64,000 bases of DNA from Blastobasis lacticolella (GCA_905147135.1 LR990051.1:3682463-3746462), one strand, 5' to 3'. Positions 52,472-63,558 are shown, counted from the stretch's first letter. A program made the numbers and translations. The notes: generated by a model not told the origin, from the letters alone.

Positions 52472-55400
52472 CTGTTGGAGAATAAAAAAGTTTTAAATTT
52501 CGCTGATAACAATAATAAAATTATGATGGCAGTGGATGTCCAGCAAAGTTAAAGAAGATAAGTCGGAATCGAAACGTCACTAAAGTCACCAAAACTAGGT
52601 TTGTACGAACCCTTGTTTTCCCCGTATTTTTGTATGCTTCGAAGACATGGACATTGTGCGAAATTGAGAGGAAGAAAGCCGATGCTTTAGAGATGTGGTG
52701 CTGCCTTCTCAAGTACCTTGGACACGTCTCAAGGTGAAACCATGACTATGTAGCGACATGTATCGCTCCATTAGGGAAACTCGACAATACTCACATTACG
52801 AGTACATGAACACAAGATTGGCAAGCATCCGCACATAGATGGCGCTGACCGTCCTACATCGCGCTAGAGAAGTGTGCCAACTTCCGCAGCATAAATACTC
52901 TTCCGCCGATCAACTGTCGGCCCCTTGGTCCCCTGGTCACAACACCCGGCCAGGTGGGTAATTACCCTTTTCTACCTTCTCCATCTTCGCTTGCCAACAT
53001 TGGCGGCTACCTTATCCCTTTACCGCCAAAACTCCATCGAGCGTCTCGTCGTGCAGGGCAGAGTGGAAATCGACCGATCAGATCAAATCTGCTTTGGGCG
53101 GTTCCTTGCATGAGTGTACCAGGAAGACAGCTAACAGATCGAGATGGCAAGAAATCGTGAGGCGAGTGACAGCTGCTCACAACACAATGAACACGACCGC
53201 TCATGTATGAAGAGAATTGTGGATATATATGGTGTGCGGCTTGGGACTTGTGTCAGGACAGAGCAAAGTGGCTCTGCCCTGACACCACTGTGGGTTGGAG
53301 ACTTGACTTTATGTATGCGCGTATGTGTATATGCCACCCCACCTGTTCCTCCGGATCGTCGTACTCGACGACGCGTATGACGTCGCCGACGTCGAAGCTG
53401 AGCTCGTCGCTGTCCTCGCGCGTGTAGCGGTACGTCGCGCGCACGCGGTACAGCGCGCCCGGCGGCAGCCCGGCCAGTGTCGCCCCTAAGTAGGCGGGAA
53501 TAAGGCTCGTTTTACTACGGCAGGACAGGCAGGTAGGTGGACATTTTTTAAATTGTAGCCTGCGTAAATTGTCGCCGCTACGAAGGCGGAAATAAGATTC
53601 ATTTTACTTTGATTCCACATTTTTTAAATTGTAGTCTTCATAAATTGCAAAAGGATTTCTTTACCTTTTCCTATAATGTGGGTCTTCGCGATATCAGATG
53701 GCGCTACTGAGGTGTAAGGTCTGTTGTCGAAATACTGGTGCTATTGAACATAGAACATAGATGGAACCTCGACCTATAGAGAATGTACACTGTCTGACAA
53801 ACTGTGACCAAGACCACCAAATTTAACAGTGGTTATGGAGGGCTATTTCATACCACGTTATACATATGTATATAAAATATAGATTGCGACTTCAGCTATG
53901 AGTAGGCTCCTTCTGTGTCTCTATGTCTAATTCCTTTGTATTGGACAGAAACTACTGCTGAAAAATAACAAATCTATTCCAGCCAAAGACAGGGCTTTAT
54001 TTTGGCATCAGACTTTACGGCGCAGTGGAGCCATCTCGTGGATTTTGGAGTAGCGGAAGCCCTCTGCCCCAGTGCAATTAAATTGCTCTTTAAATTATCT
54101 GTAATATCCAATCCTTAAATATAGTAATTTATTCTATTGGGTTCTATTTTGGACTTAAGATTCTTATCACTTATAATAAAATATTGATATAATCGCACCG
54201 GAAAACCGAAACAATGTATATCACGGACTTGATAAAACATTAAACAAAAAGAATATAAAGTGTTAGTATTTATAAGTGGATAATAATTGTTAACAAATTA
54301 CATAAAGCAAAGCATACACTCAAAAACTAAATATCAGTGAACACACGGCACATATAAGTAAATATTTACATATATTACATACCGATATATAAACTGATAA
54401 TATCACCTGTTAAATAAGAATAATAAGTAATAATTTACACAGATTTAATTATTATGCAATGAATAATTGTATACAATTAATTTTTATTTCATTTAGTTTC
54501 ATTCATTTTTAGACCAGACTTACCGTGTATTAATACAATTACATTATACTCATAATCCGTTATATTGTACCACCACCAAAGATAATTTTATTTATGATAT
54601 GAGATGCTTTCGTGTCCTATTCCATATTCCTAAGGCATTGTCGATTCATCAAGGATACAGGGGACATTGTGATATACTGGACCATATGAACTTAGGCTTT
54701 GGCAGTAGCTAGATGTATTTTGGCTTCTACTAATATTTCTTAGAATGGACCGTTTAGAAGTCCGGATTGACCTTGAAGCTTTACATCCCACTAACTTCAT
54801 TCTTGGCCCTTAATACCTTGTACTTCTAAAAGTATTCCGGAACGAGTGGAATTGAATTTGGATAATAAGGACGAAGTCTCTTGATGAACGACACGAAAGC
54901 ATCGCAATTCTATCGCACGACAGAATTTCACAAGATGGCGCTGCTATAACGTGAAAATGGATTTGTCAAAAACATGGTGTGTTGCGATTAGCTAATAATT
55001 AGCTACTCTTTTATATGTAATGGAGGAATGCAAACGAGTAAGCGCGTCACCTGATCAGCAGCCGTACCGCCATCTTGATGCAATTGAGGGACCAATCGCA
55101 GCAAACCACAGACAGAGCTGTGTTGCTGCGATTGGTTTAAACTCAATTGCATCAAAATGGCGATGTACTATCGGGGATAGGAGGTACTACTGCTGATGGA
55201 AAGTGATCCTCACCCCTCATAGATACCCTCGCAATAAACCGAGCTGACCGTCACATTTTTAGTTCAGTTCAGTATCATTGATTACATAAGTAAATCACAC
55301 ATTCCAATAGCATTACACCATTTTGACAGATCTCAACCCCGTTCTAGCAGCGCCATCTATTAGTGTCGATTGCGCGACAGCTCCCTTCCACCGCTCTACT

Positions 55401-58400
55401 TACCGACAGGTATGTCGTAGACCTCGTCCGCTTTGACCGCGTTCTCTGTGTCTTTCTGGTTCACTTTGTCTACGTCTACGTGTCTGTCCTTGGCTGGTGC
55501 GATGGGGGCGGTTGGAGCGCTGGTGGGAGCGGTTGGAGCGCTGGTTGGGTCGGCAGGGGGGCCTTTCGGCGGGACGTCGGGACTGCCGGCTGTTCAGTAT
55601 GCCATCGTAAAGCTTTGGTCTAGGACCAGCGGTGTTACCACATAGCGACAGTACAATACAAAGATGGATTTGGGAAATTCGAGGATTGAAGTGAAATTAC
55701 GGTGGTGTAATGAAGGATTTCCGATTTTGAAAATCCACTAAATGGGTTTACTGAGGCATAAGTTTGCTGTCAAAATAAAGTGTCATTGGCTAGAATGGAG
55801 GTCATATACAGCTGTTGCGTCTGTCCTATAGTATGCCGTGCAGTATTTTGACAGCGTACCTTACGCCTCGGTAGTATCATCTGGTCGATGATTTTAATTG
55901 GAAAACCCTGACAGATTCTCTTTACTGACATATACAGTCAGAAGTCTTGAATGTTAAGATTCATGCCGTCATACATGATTTGGCGATGTTATTAGGAAGC
56001 TGTTTTACCGATGGACTTATTGACCAAGTATATAATATGAGGTACCGCCATATTGCAGAATTTTTCGTACACTGGCAACAGCAAGTAACAGCTGTAGCTC
56101 CCAAATCTTAACAGATCTCGTAATATATTCCTGGTCAGGTGTTAGAACATGAATCCACAAGTAGAACAGTTTCCTATATTTAACACTGTCAAATTATCTA
56201 TGACGGTAGGTGGCTCAACATTAAAATCTCCAGAGTGTATTTGAGTGAAAGAGACTTGTATCTCACTCTCAAATGATAATGAAATGACAAAGTATGAATT
56301 TCATTCTCGACAACTACTCTCTATATTCAGGACAACGAAGAAAACGCGCCATATTTATTCCATTTTCGTCTATCGATGCTGAGCTGCGTCTGCTATGTAA
56401 TAACACCGTGTTTCTTTTCTAGATCCGGGCGTCAGTAGGGAGATTTAAGGCACTCAAATAGTGATGCCTCAAGTAATTGTTTGACATAATCGACTAAAAA
56501 CAATTATTTTAAAACTTGTAGGTAACATTTTCCTACAAGACATTATACATAAGTACCACAGCTACAAAACCTACGCTAATAGTGTATTTACATGTTTATT
56601 TTAAATAGCAAAATGTAACATAAAAACAATATCAAATTAGATAATTAAAGTTAAATGGATAGTGCTGCCAAAAGAAACGCAACATGACATGCAACTATCT
56701 ACTCGTACATACAACGACGACAAATACAGTGGCTTACCATATCCGTGAATAAATAAAAACTCATAGATAATTTATAACACTCAAAATAAAATTATAGAAA
56801 ATACTTTTTATAAAGAGATTATGAAGTTATATCAAATTGTCATATTCCTTCACCTTCAGATTATAAACATACTTCATAAACATACTTATATCATACAACG
56901 ACATCAACTTTATCAGTCGCTTCTTTTGCTTGTGGTAGTCGCTCTAGTATTTAACCACAAACATTTTGTAAGAAACTTTAAAACAAATACACATATTCTC
57001 GCAATGAAAATAAAACTGGAAAAATTCCACGTAAAATCGCTTTTAGCGATAGAGTTGCCTTATATTCTCGCGCGTGTATTCTTTTACCGTGATTAAAATG
57101 AAACTTTAATATGTTCCATATACGGCTTAAATTGGATAGTTTGGTTGCTCGAAGCTCAGGGTACAATCTGAGTCATGTTACATCTGATTCGGGTAGGTAG
57201 AACCAGAGATACAGCTTGACCATTCATACAATGCGGTGGTCATAAAATGGCAACGCAGGAAAAAGCTAAACTGGCATAAAAACTATTTCCGCGGCAAAAG
57301 CTAGTATTATATTCTGATTTCAAATATGATTCCTATGACTGCTCGAATCATTATTATCATAATGTTTCGTATGAGCAAGATATGCATCTACCCACGTTAC
57401 AATAAAAAACCGCCCCTACCCTCATACCAACCCTTACTTACCGACAGGTATATCGTACAGTTCTTCGACCTTCTTGTCACCTTTTTCCGGCAATTCCGGC
57501 GACTCCGCTGGCGTGTCCGGCGTGGCTGGCTTCTCCGGCGAAGGAGGGTCGGCCTTGACCTCCACCGGCGATTTCTTCTCTTCAACCGGCGAGGGCGTGT
57601 CGCCGCGGTCGTGTGAGCCCCCGTTCACGGCTATACGCACACACATACACACACACGGCTCGCATGCTGACATGTCACATGCTAGGCGGGTTGGCTGTTT
57701 GGTCTGCTTGTTCCTTTTTGTAAGAACTTTAAGGTGGAAGGTAATGGGGGCTAACACTAGGTGGCGCTACTAGAGTTTGAAGTCTTGTTGTCAAAATAAG
57801 CCGTGTTATTGGTCAGAGTCAAAGGCTTACAGTTGACGTTGGATTTTAGCCAATTAACGGCGTTATTTTGACAATGAGACTAGTTTACTCGCTAGTGGCG
57901 CTATCTGGTGATAAAATACACATCAGGCCTTATTATTTAAAGGCTCTATACTCTGTAAGCCCTCCCTTACCATTCGAATGCCTATTCCTTATTTATATGT
58001 GTATTTTTTACCTTGTATAATTTAAATCATAAAACAGTCTTGAATTAGTTTAAGGAGGTTTGACAGACCAAACAGGCAACTGGGGTGATTAAAGGAAATG
58101 GTGCTTGTACTGAGTATTCATATTTGACAATTTGGTATGTTATCAGTCTCTGTCCTTTCTTGTTCAAGACAACAAATCTTGTTTTAACTAACTAAATGAA
58201 TCAATACAAGCACCATTTAGAGTTTGAAAAGTATAAAACAATTTTAGTATAATTATTACACATTATCGTTTCAAATCAACGTCGAAAAACTGTAATGATA
58301 GTTTGTTAGCGGAGCTCAAACAACATAAAAGTTGGATCAAAACTCGTTACTCGCGAAAACAGTTTTAGTAATTAAGTTAATTTGATGTGCCTACGCTGTT

Positions 58401-61400
58401 TTCGTGTGATTGAGGTTTGCTATGGCTGCCAGATTTCTGTTGTACCGTCAATTTGGAAACACTGTCCAAGCAAAGCTTTCTCCAGAGTTTGAGCTTGGAC
58501 GATTTGTATTGGACTTTAAATAATGCATAGATAAGTTTTGCAGTCAAATTTGTCCCAATCTGCCTACTGTGTAAAGTGATGACTGATAATTATTTTCATA
58601 ATTTTGATAATTACGCCATGAAATGATCGGTCATGACAAATCTACCAAATGGCGCTTCTGAGAAGCTCCAATAGCACGCCGACATCTTGCTGCAATTGAA
58701 TGAGGACCAATCGCAGCGAGCCAGAGCCAGAGCTGTCTTGCTGTGATTGGTTGCATTGCGACAATTGCATCAAAATGGCAGCGTACAATCGACATAGGCG
58801 GTACCAATCCCGACCTCATGTCCCAGTGGCGTCATCTGGTGGACTTTAAAATCGTGAAAACCGACTGACGCCTGCACGGCCGTGTCCAGTACGCCTAACA
58901 TTGTAGTGTTGGCTAGCCAATCTAAAAAAAACAGTATGACTGATGCCTGCATAATCGTTAAATTTGTGTAATACGGCAGACAAACAGGCATGCGGGCCAC
59001 CTGATGAAAAGTGGTCACTGCCGCCTATTTATTTATTTATCAGCAACACCAGGGGTGCTACCAATGCGTTGCTCGCCTCTAAGCAAACCTCTATTATACC
59101 TCTTGAACTATCCCACGTCATAGTCCAAAGGAAACTGTGGCTGGGAGCTCATTCCACATCCGAATTGATTTCGAATCTTCGCGTGGACACCACTAGAGGG
59201 TAATGGGACCGCGGCGGGTGGTGCGATGGCGGATTTGTGTTGTGCGTGCTGGCTAGTGAATGTCGCTGTGTGTCTGTACTCACTCTGCACAGTGTTGGTG
59301 ACGGGCGAGTTCCCGTTGTGTCGTGGCAGGGTGCCGCCGCCGCCGAGAGCCGCCACGTTGTTTGCGGGCTTCTTGCTGTACGAGCCGCGCTGGGACTCGG
59401 TGGCCAGCTTGTCTGTGATCGCTTCCAGTTCAGCGAATACCTGGGGACGGGATGTTTGTGATGAAGCACCTGCGGTTCTGCATTTTTGTTACTCTCGGAA
59501 CTACTAAATGGAATTGAAACTTCTTTGTTGTGTAGCTTAATTTAACATCTGCTTTTTAGCGGCTTGGGCAATAAATAGAGTATAATTGATTTTGGAAACT
59601 GGAACACCTGATGTAGTACAATAACAGACTGGCTAAACTATAAGTTTCATGGAAATGGCGCCGAACGGATTTTTAAGTGATTTTCAGTTTGGTAGTTTGG
59701 GGTCCAACTTAAAATCTAGGCCATGTTTCATCTAATTCTGTTACGTAGATCCAGAGATACAGCTTGACCTCTCCATAGTACCAGCTTTCATACATTAGAG
59801 AGGTCTTTTAAAATGGTGGAAAAAAGATACACTTGCACGCGGACGAAGTCGCGGGCAAAAGCTAGTCTATAATAAATTGTAACAATTACTGCATTCGGTA
59901 ATTATATTACATATTACAGCTATTACACACAAGTCAATGAACTTTCTACCTTTTCTGTAACTTTCACAAGAGGCTACATACCTTGGAGCTCTCCGCACGG
60001 AACAGCTGTTCGGCTGCGAACAGCGTCTGCAGGTTGTTGCCTGTGACCTTACTTTTTTGTGACTTTCGTAAGAGGCTACATACCTTGGAGCTCTCCGCAT
60101 GGAACAGCTGTTCGGCGGCGAACAGCGTCTGCAGGTTGTTGACGTAGAAGAGCACCCGCGAGTCGTAAAGCGCGGGCAGCTCGTCGTGCAATTCCGAGTT
60201 CAGCACCTCGTACGTGCGCTTGGCCTCCTCCAGCTGTTCGCGGCCTTTCGTCACCTGGACGAAAAAACATTACATCTAAAACGGGTGACTTAGAAATTCG
60301 AAATTCTCTAGCCCCAAAGTAAGCAAAGCTTGTATTTGGGTGTTCGATAACTGATAAACTATTTATATAGTTTTTTTATACTTATTGTACATACTACACC
60401 CAGACCCGTAACAGAAAATAAAATTCATCATTTCAATTTCAACTCGGCCCGAAATCGAACCCGGGACCTCTGCGTGGCGACCGGCAACTGAACAACTCAG
60501 GTCGTCTAAATTAAAGTCACTCTTTTGTGACTGTAATGTGGCTGCAAAACGTTTTTTTTTTACTTATAGAATCCACAAGAGGATATGTAAGTATTGTCGC
60601 AACGAAACGTCAAAGTTTAGGTCACTAAACAAAAATTCGCAAAACACCCGGGTACTCGCTCATGCGTTGCCGGCCTGAGAAACGCATAGGCTTGTTTCTT
60701 GAAGGAAGATATAATCAACACTGAAATAGTAGGATTCTTATTAAATGTAGACATAAAATCCTATCTGGATTTAAGGAAACCTCTGTAATTTCAGACAAGG
60801 CATCCTCACAGTGGCAACGCATCATCGTCCTTTCTCCATTTTCCGTCGGAATGAGTCGAAACTCTAAGAGAAAATAGGGAATCAAAGACAACAATATTAC
60901 CTTGAAATCCTCGCGCCTCTTCGCCGCAAAGAAACACAATGGAACAACATAAGTAACCATCACACTTCATACAATAACAAGTTAACAGAAGAATACTGCG
61001 CAGACATAAAAATATCTCATGCCTCATTTGTTGGAACCTTTGTACTTTGCAATATTTGTGACGTACGGTATGTAACTCAGTCGAATGTAGTACCAACCCC
61101 TAACCATTCACAATTACAAGGCATCGAGTAATCAAGGCAGACCATATAGGACTTCCACAGATCAGATTAGGTCCGCCTTGACCATGATCCAGGATTAGGA
61201 AGATCAGGTGAGGTGATTACAGTGGAGCGACTGCCATCTAACCTCCGTGACCTTGCTACCAGGGGATCCTGACCAGATTGGATCATGGTTTACACATTCA
61301 GGTGTTTTGCCTCACCGTAAGAGCATCGGTTGGTTTTTAACTAATGTACATAACTCTGAAAAGAGTCATTGGTACATGGCGGCAGTGGGATTCCAATCCG

Positions 61401-63558
61401 GGACCTCTCGCTTACGAGTCGGGCCCTCTTACCACTGCGGCACCGACGCTCCACATTATCAATATCAATGTAATAAGCAACAACAGATATCTACATACCT
61501 TGACATCGTCCCGTCTCTTCGCCGTGTTCGACTGGAGGTTCTGGAAGCTGTGTCTCTGGCTATCGTAGTCGACCAACTTGCGGCCGCGTTTCTCTACTTT
61601 TTTCTGGAAATAAACAAAAGTCAATGTCAGTTTTTACAGCTCTCTAGCTTGAAACCCATTGAGAAAATTGAGAGTTGAACACATCGAGAATTATTTCGTA
61701 CACCTGCTCTACGCATTGGTATTTGGAATCTTAAATTTTATCACAAATAACGCGTTATGGTGTCTCCAACTCGCCTACCAATCGTAGAAATTCTGGCGTA
61801 AGCCGGCGATCTCTTTTAGGCGTGAAGGTGTTTGCTGAATTTAAGTAATATATGTATTTGTTTATATAATCTCAGCGAAATGCAAAAGATATTGATAAGA
61901 ACACCAGTTCCTCACGAAATTAATCATCAACTGGTCTTGTAGTCCATAAATTGCCGGCTCTGCGCTGCCGAACGCTGCCACTCCGGCATGAATTGAGCCT
62001 TACACATTTTGCTTACTGATATGAGGTACATAACGTCAGTAAACCAAACTCACCCTGACTTCCGGGAACTGGTTGGTGTACGTGTTGAGCGGTATCAGCA
62101 CCTGATCGCCCAGCTTGTGCGAGAAGTCCTGCCAGAGCATCTCCATGTTCTGCGCCTGCACGTATAGCAGGTCATGGCCCGACCATCCGCTCTCGTAGAC
62201 CTCCTCGATGGCTTCCATCAGCGACTTGGAAGCGGTTTGGGCGGCTGGAATTTATAGATATGGATTTAAATAGGTTAACAATGATATTTATGTAGGCGGA
62301 CCCCAGGGTCCCAGGGCCCAGGCCCTCGCGTGCCGCGCAAACGGGACATAACGCCCAGATGATGATGAACAATGTTATTTGTGTCTGGGGCTTCCGGTTT
62401 TTTATATTACTTGGGTGGCAAATACGAGTAAGTTAACGTACCGGCTGATGGAAAGCAACTGCCGTAGCCTACGAACGTTTGCTATACCATGTGTATAATT
62501 CGTGTGTATCTGATACGAAGAGAAATAAAGTCCCATATTGTCAGAGGTGTCGCCTTCGCCATTATATTACCGTAGAACCTATCTTCGCCGTGTGTGATGG
62601 AGTGCTGTCGAGTGGCAAAATAATAATAATGCTTTGAGATTCTCAATTTGAAATTATTCGGCTATAGGAACTAACTTCAGTCGTATGCAAAACGAGCGAT
62701 CAATCCCGGACTCTGCCAGCTGTCCCGCTTTCCTGCACTTTGGCATTCCCATGTCATAAGCCGTTGGCTTTCGTATCCGACTGGGAGATGTCAAATCATG
62801 GGTCATCCACTGGACCGCTTTCTGGCGACAAGTGTAGGCCCTATTTCCCACGGGGCATACGCAGCCCGTGACAAAACCAGTGCCTGCGAGCCTCTTCGAT
62901 CTTATCCGCGACGTCTCTCACGCCAAGGCTATCATGGATGTACTCGCCACGCACTAGGTCAAGCAGCGTAACGCCGTACATTCACCTTCATTCTCATTTC
63001 GTGACGTGTAGTTCGCGGACGTACTTCGTCAGCATGTCTTCCAGCATACAGCAGCAGATATAGCATCACAGGCCTAATAATGCTATAAGCCCGTTGCGCT
63101 TGACAGGGATTTTATTTCGCAACACCAACTTCATTCGTCTGCAGCAGCAAACATCAAATCACTAACGTCACTCCGTAACCCTTGCACTTCAAGGGGCCTA
63201 TTCTCACACAGTGACTTCTTAAATTCGACATTTCCAGACACAAATCTCCATTAAAATGACACTGAATCTTTATTTTTGCTAAAAACATAATTTCAACTAT
63301 CTTCGTAAGTAATGTCGATATGATCGATTTCAGCGACGTTTTGTTACCGATTTGTGGCTAGTGACGACGTCGAATTTGAGATGTCACAGCGCCAGACATG
63401 TCATTGTCGCCATTCAACTTACCGCGTATACATCTTATGTAGTTGTTGAACTCTTTCTGGAGGCGCGTCGCCTGCTGGTGCTGCCGGTTGAAGTTCTGCA
63501 GGTGCTCCTCGAAAATGTCGTCGAGGGTCCGGTCCACCTTGCCCAGGTTTTGCAGCAG
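52391..63558 (-). CDS. Amph: Amphiphysin (N-BAR plus SH3), exons 2 to last; 5' end outside window
   Basis: Exons (minus order): 63423-63558, 62054-62244, 61499-61603, 60084-60254, 59284-59440, 57442-57630, 55404-55589, 53343-53485 and 52391-52471. They give 453 codons with stop, all GT-AG and in phase. Amphiphysins bend membranes: the BAR domain dimerises on curved bilayers and the SH3 binds proline-rich partners such as dynamin or WASP. The BAR part reads FEEHLQNFNRQHQQATRLQK, NNYIRCIRAAQTASKSLMEA, KRGRKLVDYDSQRHSFQNLQ and ELPALYDSRVLFYVNNLQTL. A Pro/Ala-rich linker of about 175 residues follows. The SH3 runs from ALYRVRATYRY through DELSFDVGDVIRVVEYDDP and EEGWLMGIKE to FPANFTRPI. No clathrin or AP-2 motifs appear in the linker, as in other insect amphiphysins, where the protein serves muscle T-tubules. 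The first exon (start of the N-BAR helix) lies beyond 64000. Confidence 0.95.
52745..53028 (+). mobile_element. Second copy of the tRNA-Trp-primed LTR, 5'-truncated
   Basis: Matches 31483-31762 closely (TAGGGAAACTC, TTGGCAAGCATCCGCACATA, CACAACACCCGGCCAGGTGG, TTGCCAACATTGGCGGCTA). It ends at ACCGCCA at the same place but is not followed by the primer site, so it is a solo or 3' LTR piece. It lies in the last Amph intron, antisense to the gene. Confidence 0.85.
53343..53485 (-). CDS. Amph: Amph exon encoding first half of SH3
   Basis: Acceptor CCTACTTAG. It encodes LPPGALYRVRATYRYTREDS, then DELSFDVGDVIRVVEYDDP and EEQ, before GTGGGG. The exon is very GC-rich compared with its flanks. Confidence 0.95.
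53486..55403. other. Amph intron, AT-rich with MITE remnants
   Basis: Bases 53695-53800 and 54000-54070 contain degenerate MITE-like ends (GATGGCGCTACTGAGG, GGAGCCATCTCGTGGATTTT). The rest shows nothing I recognise apart from the palindrome listed at 55069. Confidence 0.4.
55069..55161. mobile_element. Palindromic MITE, copy 1 (Amph intron)
   Basis: GCCATCTTGATGCAATTGAG and GGGACCAATCGCAGCAAACC on the left pair with TGCTGCGATTGGTT and CAATTGCATCAAAATGGC on the right, across a short AGAGCT centre. A second copy lies at 58679-58780 and a fragment (GGGACCAATCGCAGCAAAG) near 43668. Confidence 0.85.
55404..55589 (-). CDS. Amph: Amph linker exon B (TSAPTAP repeats, YDIPVG end)
   Basis: Acceptor ACTGAACAG. 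Phase 1 at both ends. It encodes a Pro/Ala-rich stretch with a 21-base tandem repeat (TSAPTAP twice), then VKADEVYDIPV before GTAAGT. Its end mirrors linker exon A. Confidence 0.9.
55751..55871. mobile_element. Small TIR element (Amph intron)
   Basis: Left end CTGAGGCATAAGTTTGCTGT then CAAAATA is inverted at the right end as TATTTTGACAGCGTACC then TTACGCCTCGG, with a few mismatches. It has no coding content. Confidence 0.7.
57442..57630 (-). CDS. Amph: Amph linker exon A (YDIPVG end)
   Basis: Acceptor GCGTATAG. Phase 1 at both ends, 63 codons: VNGGSHDRGDTPSPVEEKKS, a Pro-rich stretch with SPEKPATPDTPAESPELPEK, then VEELYDIPV before GTAAGT. SP/TP-rich runs are possible kinase sites or SH3 ligands. 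Confidence 0.9.
57757..57908. mobile_element. TIR element with GTGGCGCTA ends (Amph intron)
   Basis: Left GGTGGCGCTACTAG … TTGTTGTCAAAATAAG is inverted on the right as CGTTATTTTGACAATGAG … CTAGTGGCGCTATC. The inner TGTCAAAATA word is shared with the element at 55751-55871, so the two may be related. Confidence 0.7.
58679..58780. mobile_element. Palindromic MITE, copy 2 (Amph intron)
   Basis: CCGACATCTTGCTGCAATTG and GGACCAATCGCAGCGAGCC pair with TTGCTGTGATTGGTT and CAATTGCATCAAAATGGC. Same family and layout as 55069-55161 but independently diverged. Confidence 0.85.
58975..59160 (-). mobile_element. CR1/jockey-like LINE 3' end (Amph intron)
   Basis: The minus strand reads MWNELPATVSF and continues, with stops, to a tail containing CACTTTTCATCAGGTGGCC. 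Same family as 22735-23110. It ends about 120 bp from the exon donor at 59283. Confidence 0.7.
59284..59440 (-). CDS. Amph: Amph exon: end of BAR domain and start of linker
   Basis: Acceptor CGTCCCCAG. It encodes VFAELEAITDKLATESQRGS and YSKKPANNVAALGGGGTLPR, and ends phase 1 before GTGAGT. The Gly-rich stretch marks the exit from the BAR coiled coil. Confidence 0.92.
59840..59865 (+). mobile_element. Helitron-like 3' terminus (Amph intron)
   Basis: ACGCGGACGAAGTCGCGGG forms a small hairpin, followed by CAAAAGCTAG and then T. The preceding 160 bases (CAGAGATACAGCTTGACC) resemble 57190-57300. Confidence 0.4.
59961..60038 (-). repeat. Tandem copy of the 3' end of Amph exon 60084-60254, donor included
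   Basis: 78 bases match 60063-60140 with four mismatches. They cover the last part of the upstream exon (NNLQTLFAAEQLF … ESSK), its GTATGT donor and the start of the intron. An AG (GTCACAG) happens to precede the copy at 60041. A 59-base exon made this way would shift the reading frame. Confidence 0.9.
60084..60254 (-). CDS. Amph: Amph BAR exon (VTKGREQLEE…ESSK)
   Basis: Acceptor TTCGTCCAG. Fifty-seven codons read VTKGREQLEEAKRTYEVLNS, ELHDELPALYDSRVLFYVNN and LQTLFAAEQLFHAESSK before GTATGT. This is BAR helix 3. Its 3' end is duplicated just downstream. Confidence 0.96.
60440..60512 (-). repeat. tRNA-derived SINE head (Amph intron)
   Basis: On the minus strand ACGACCTGAGTTGTTCAGTT with B box GGGTTCGATTTCGGG. 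Same head family as 11251-11327. Confidence 0.65.
61135..61456 (-). repeat. tRNA-headed SINE, minus copy (Amph intron)
   Basis: The minus strand starts GGAGCGTCGGTGCCGCAGTG, has a slightly decayed B box (GGATTGGAATCCC) and TGTACCAATGACTC. It runs to CCTGGATCATGGTCAAGGCG. Its head starts about 45 bp from the donor at 61498. Confidence 0.8.
61499..61603 (-). CDS. Amph: Amph BAR exon (KKVEKRGRKLVDYD)
   Basis: Acceptor TTATTTCCAG. Thirty-five codons: KKVEKRGRKLVDYDSQRHSF, then QNLQSNTAKRRDDVK, before GTATGT. KRGRKLVDYDS is diagnostic of amphiphysin/BIN1. Confidence 0.96.
62054..62244 (-). CDS. Amph: Amph BAR exon (AAQTASKSLMEA…FPEVR)
   Basis: Acceptor AAATTCCAG. It completes a split Ala codon and encodes SKSLMEAIEEVYESGWSGHD, NMEMLWQDFSHKLGDQVLIP and LNTYTNQFPEVR before GTGAGT. 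Confidence 0.96.
62245..63422. other. Amph intron with RTE-like tail
   Basis: GGCGGACCCCAGGGTCCCAG followed by a CAGATGATGATGAA tail at 62290-62370 resembles an RTE-type 3' end (ADP-x-x-PGP, then ATGATG). The remainder has no recognised content. Confidence 0.45.
63423..63558 (-). CDS. Amph: Amph exon 2 (start of BAR helix bundle)
   Basis: Acceptor CTTGTCTCCAG. It encodes LLQNLGKVDRTLDDIFEEHL, QNFNRQHQQATRLQKEFNNY and IRCIR, ending phase 1 before GTAAGT. The preceding exon with the start codon is not in the window. Confidence 0.96.

Noticed and set aside
59982..60040. Extra coding exon of amphiphysin
   Set aside because: It would be 59 bases long and shift the frame. Its acceptor lacks a good pyrimidine tract. 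Treated as duplicated debris until junction reads say otherwise.
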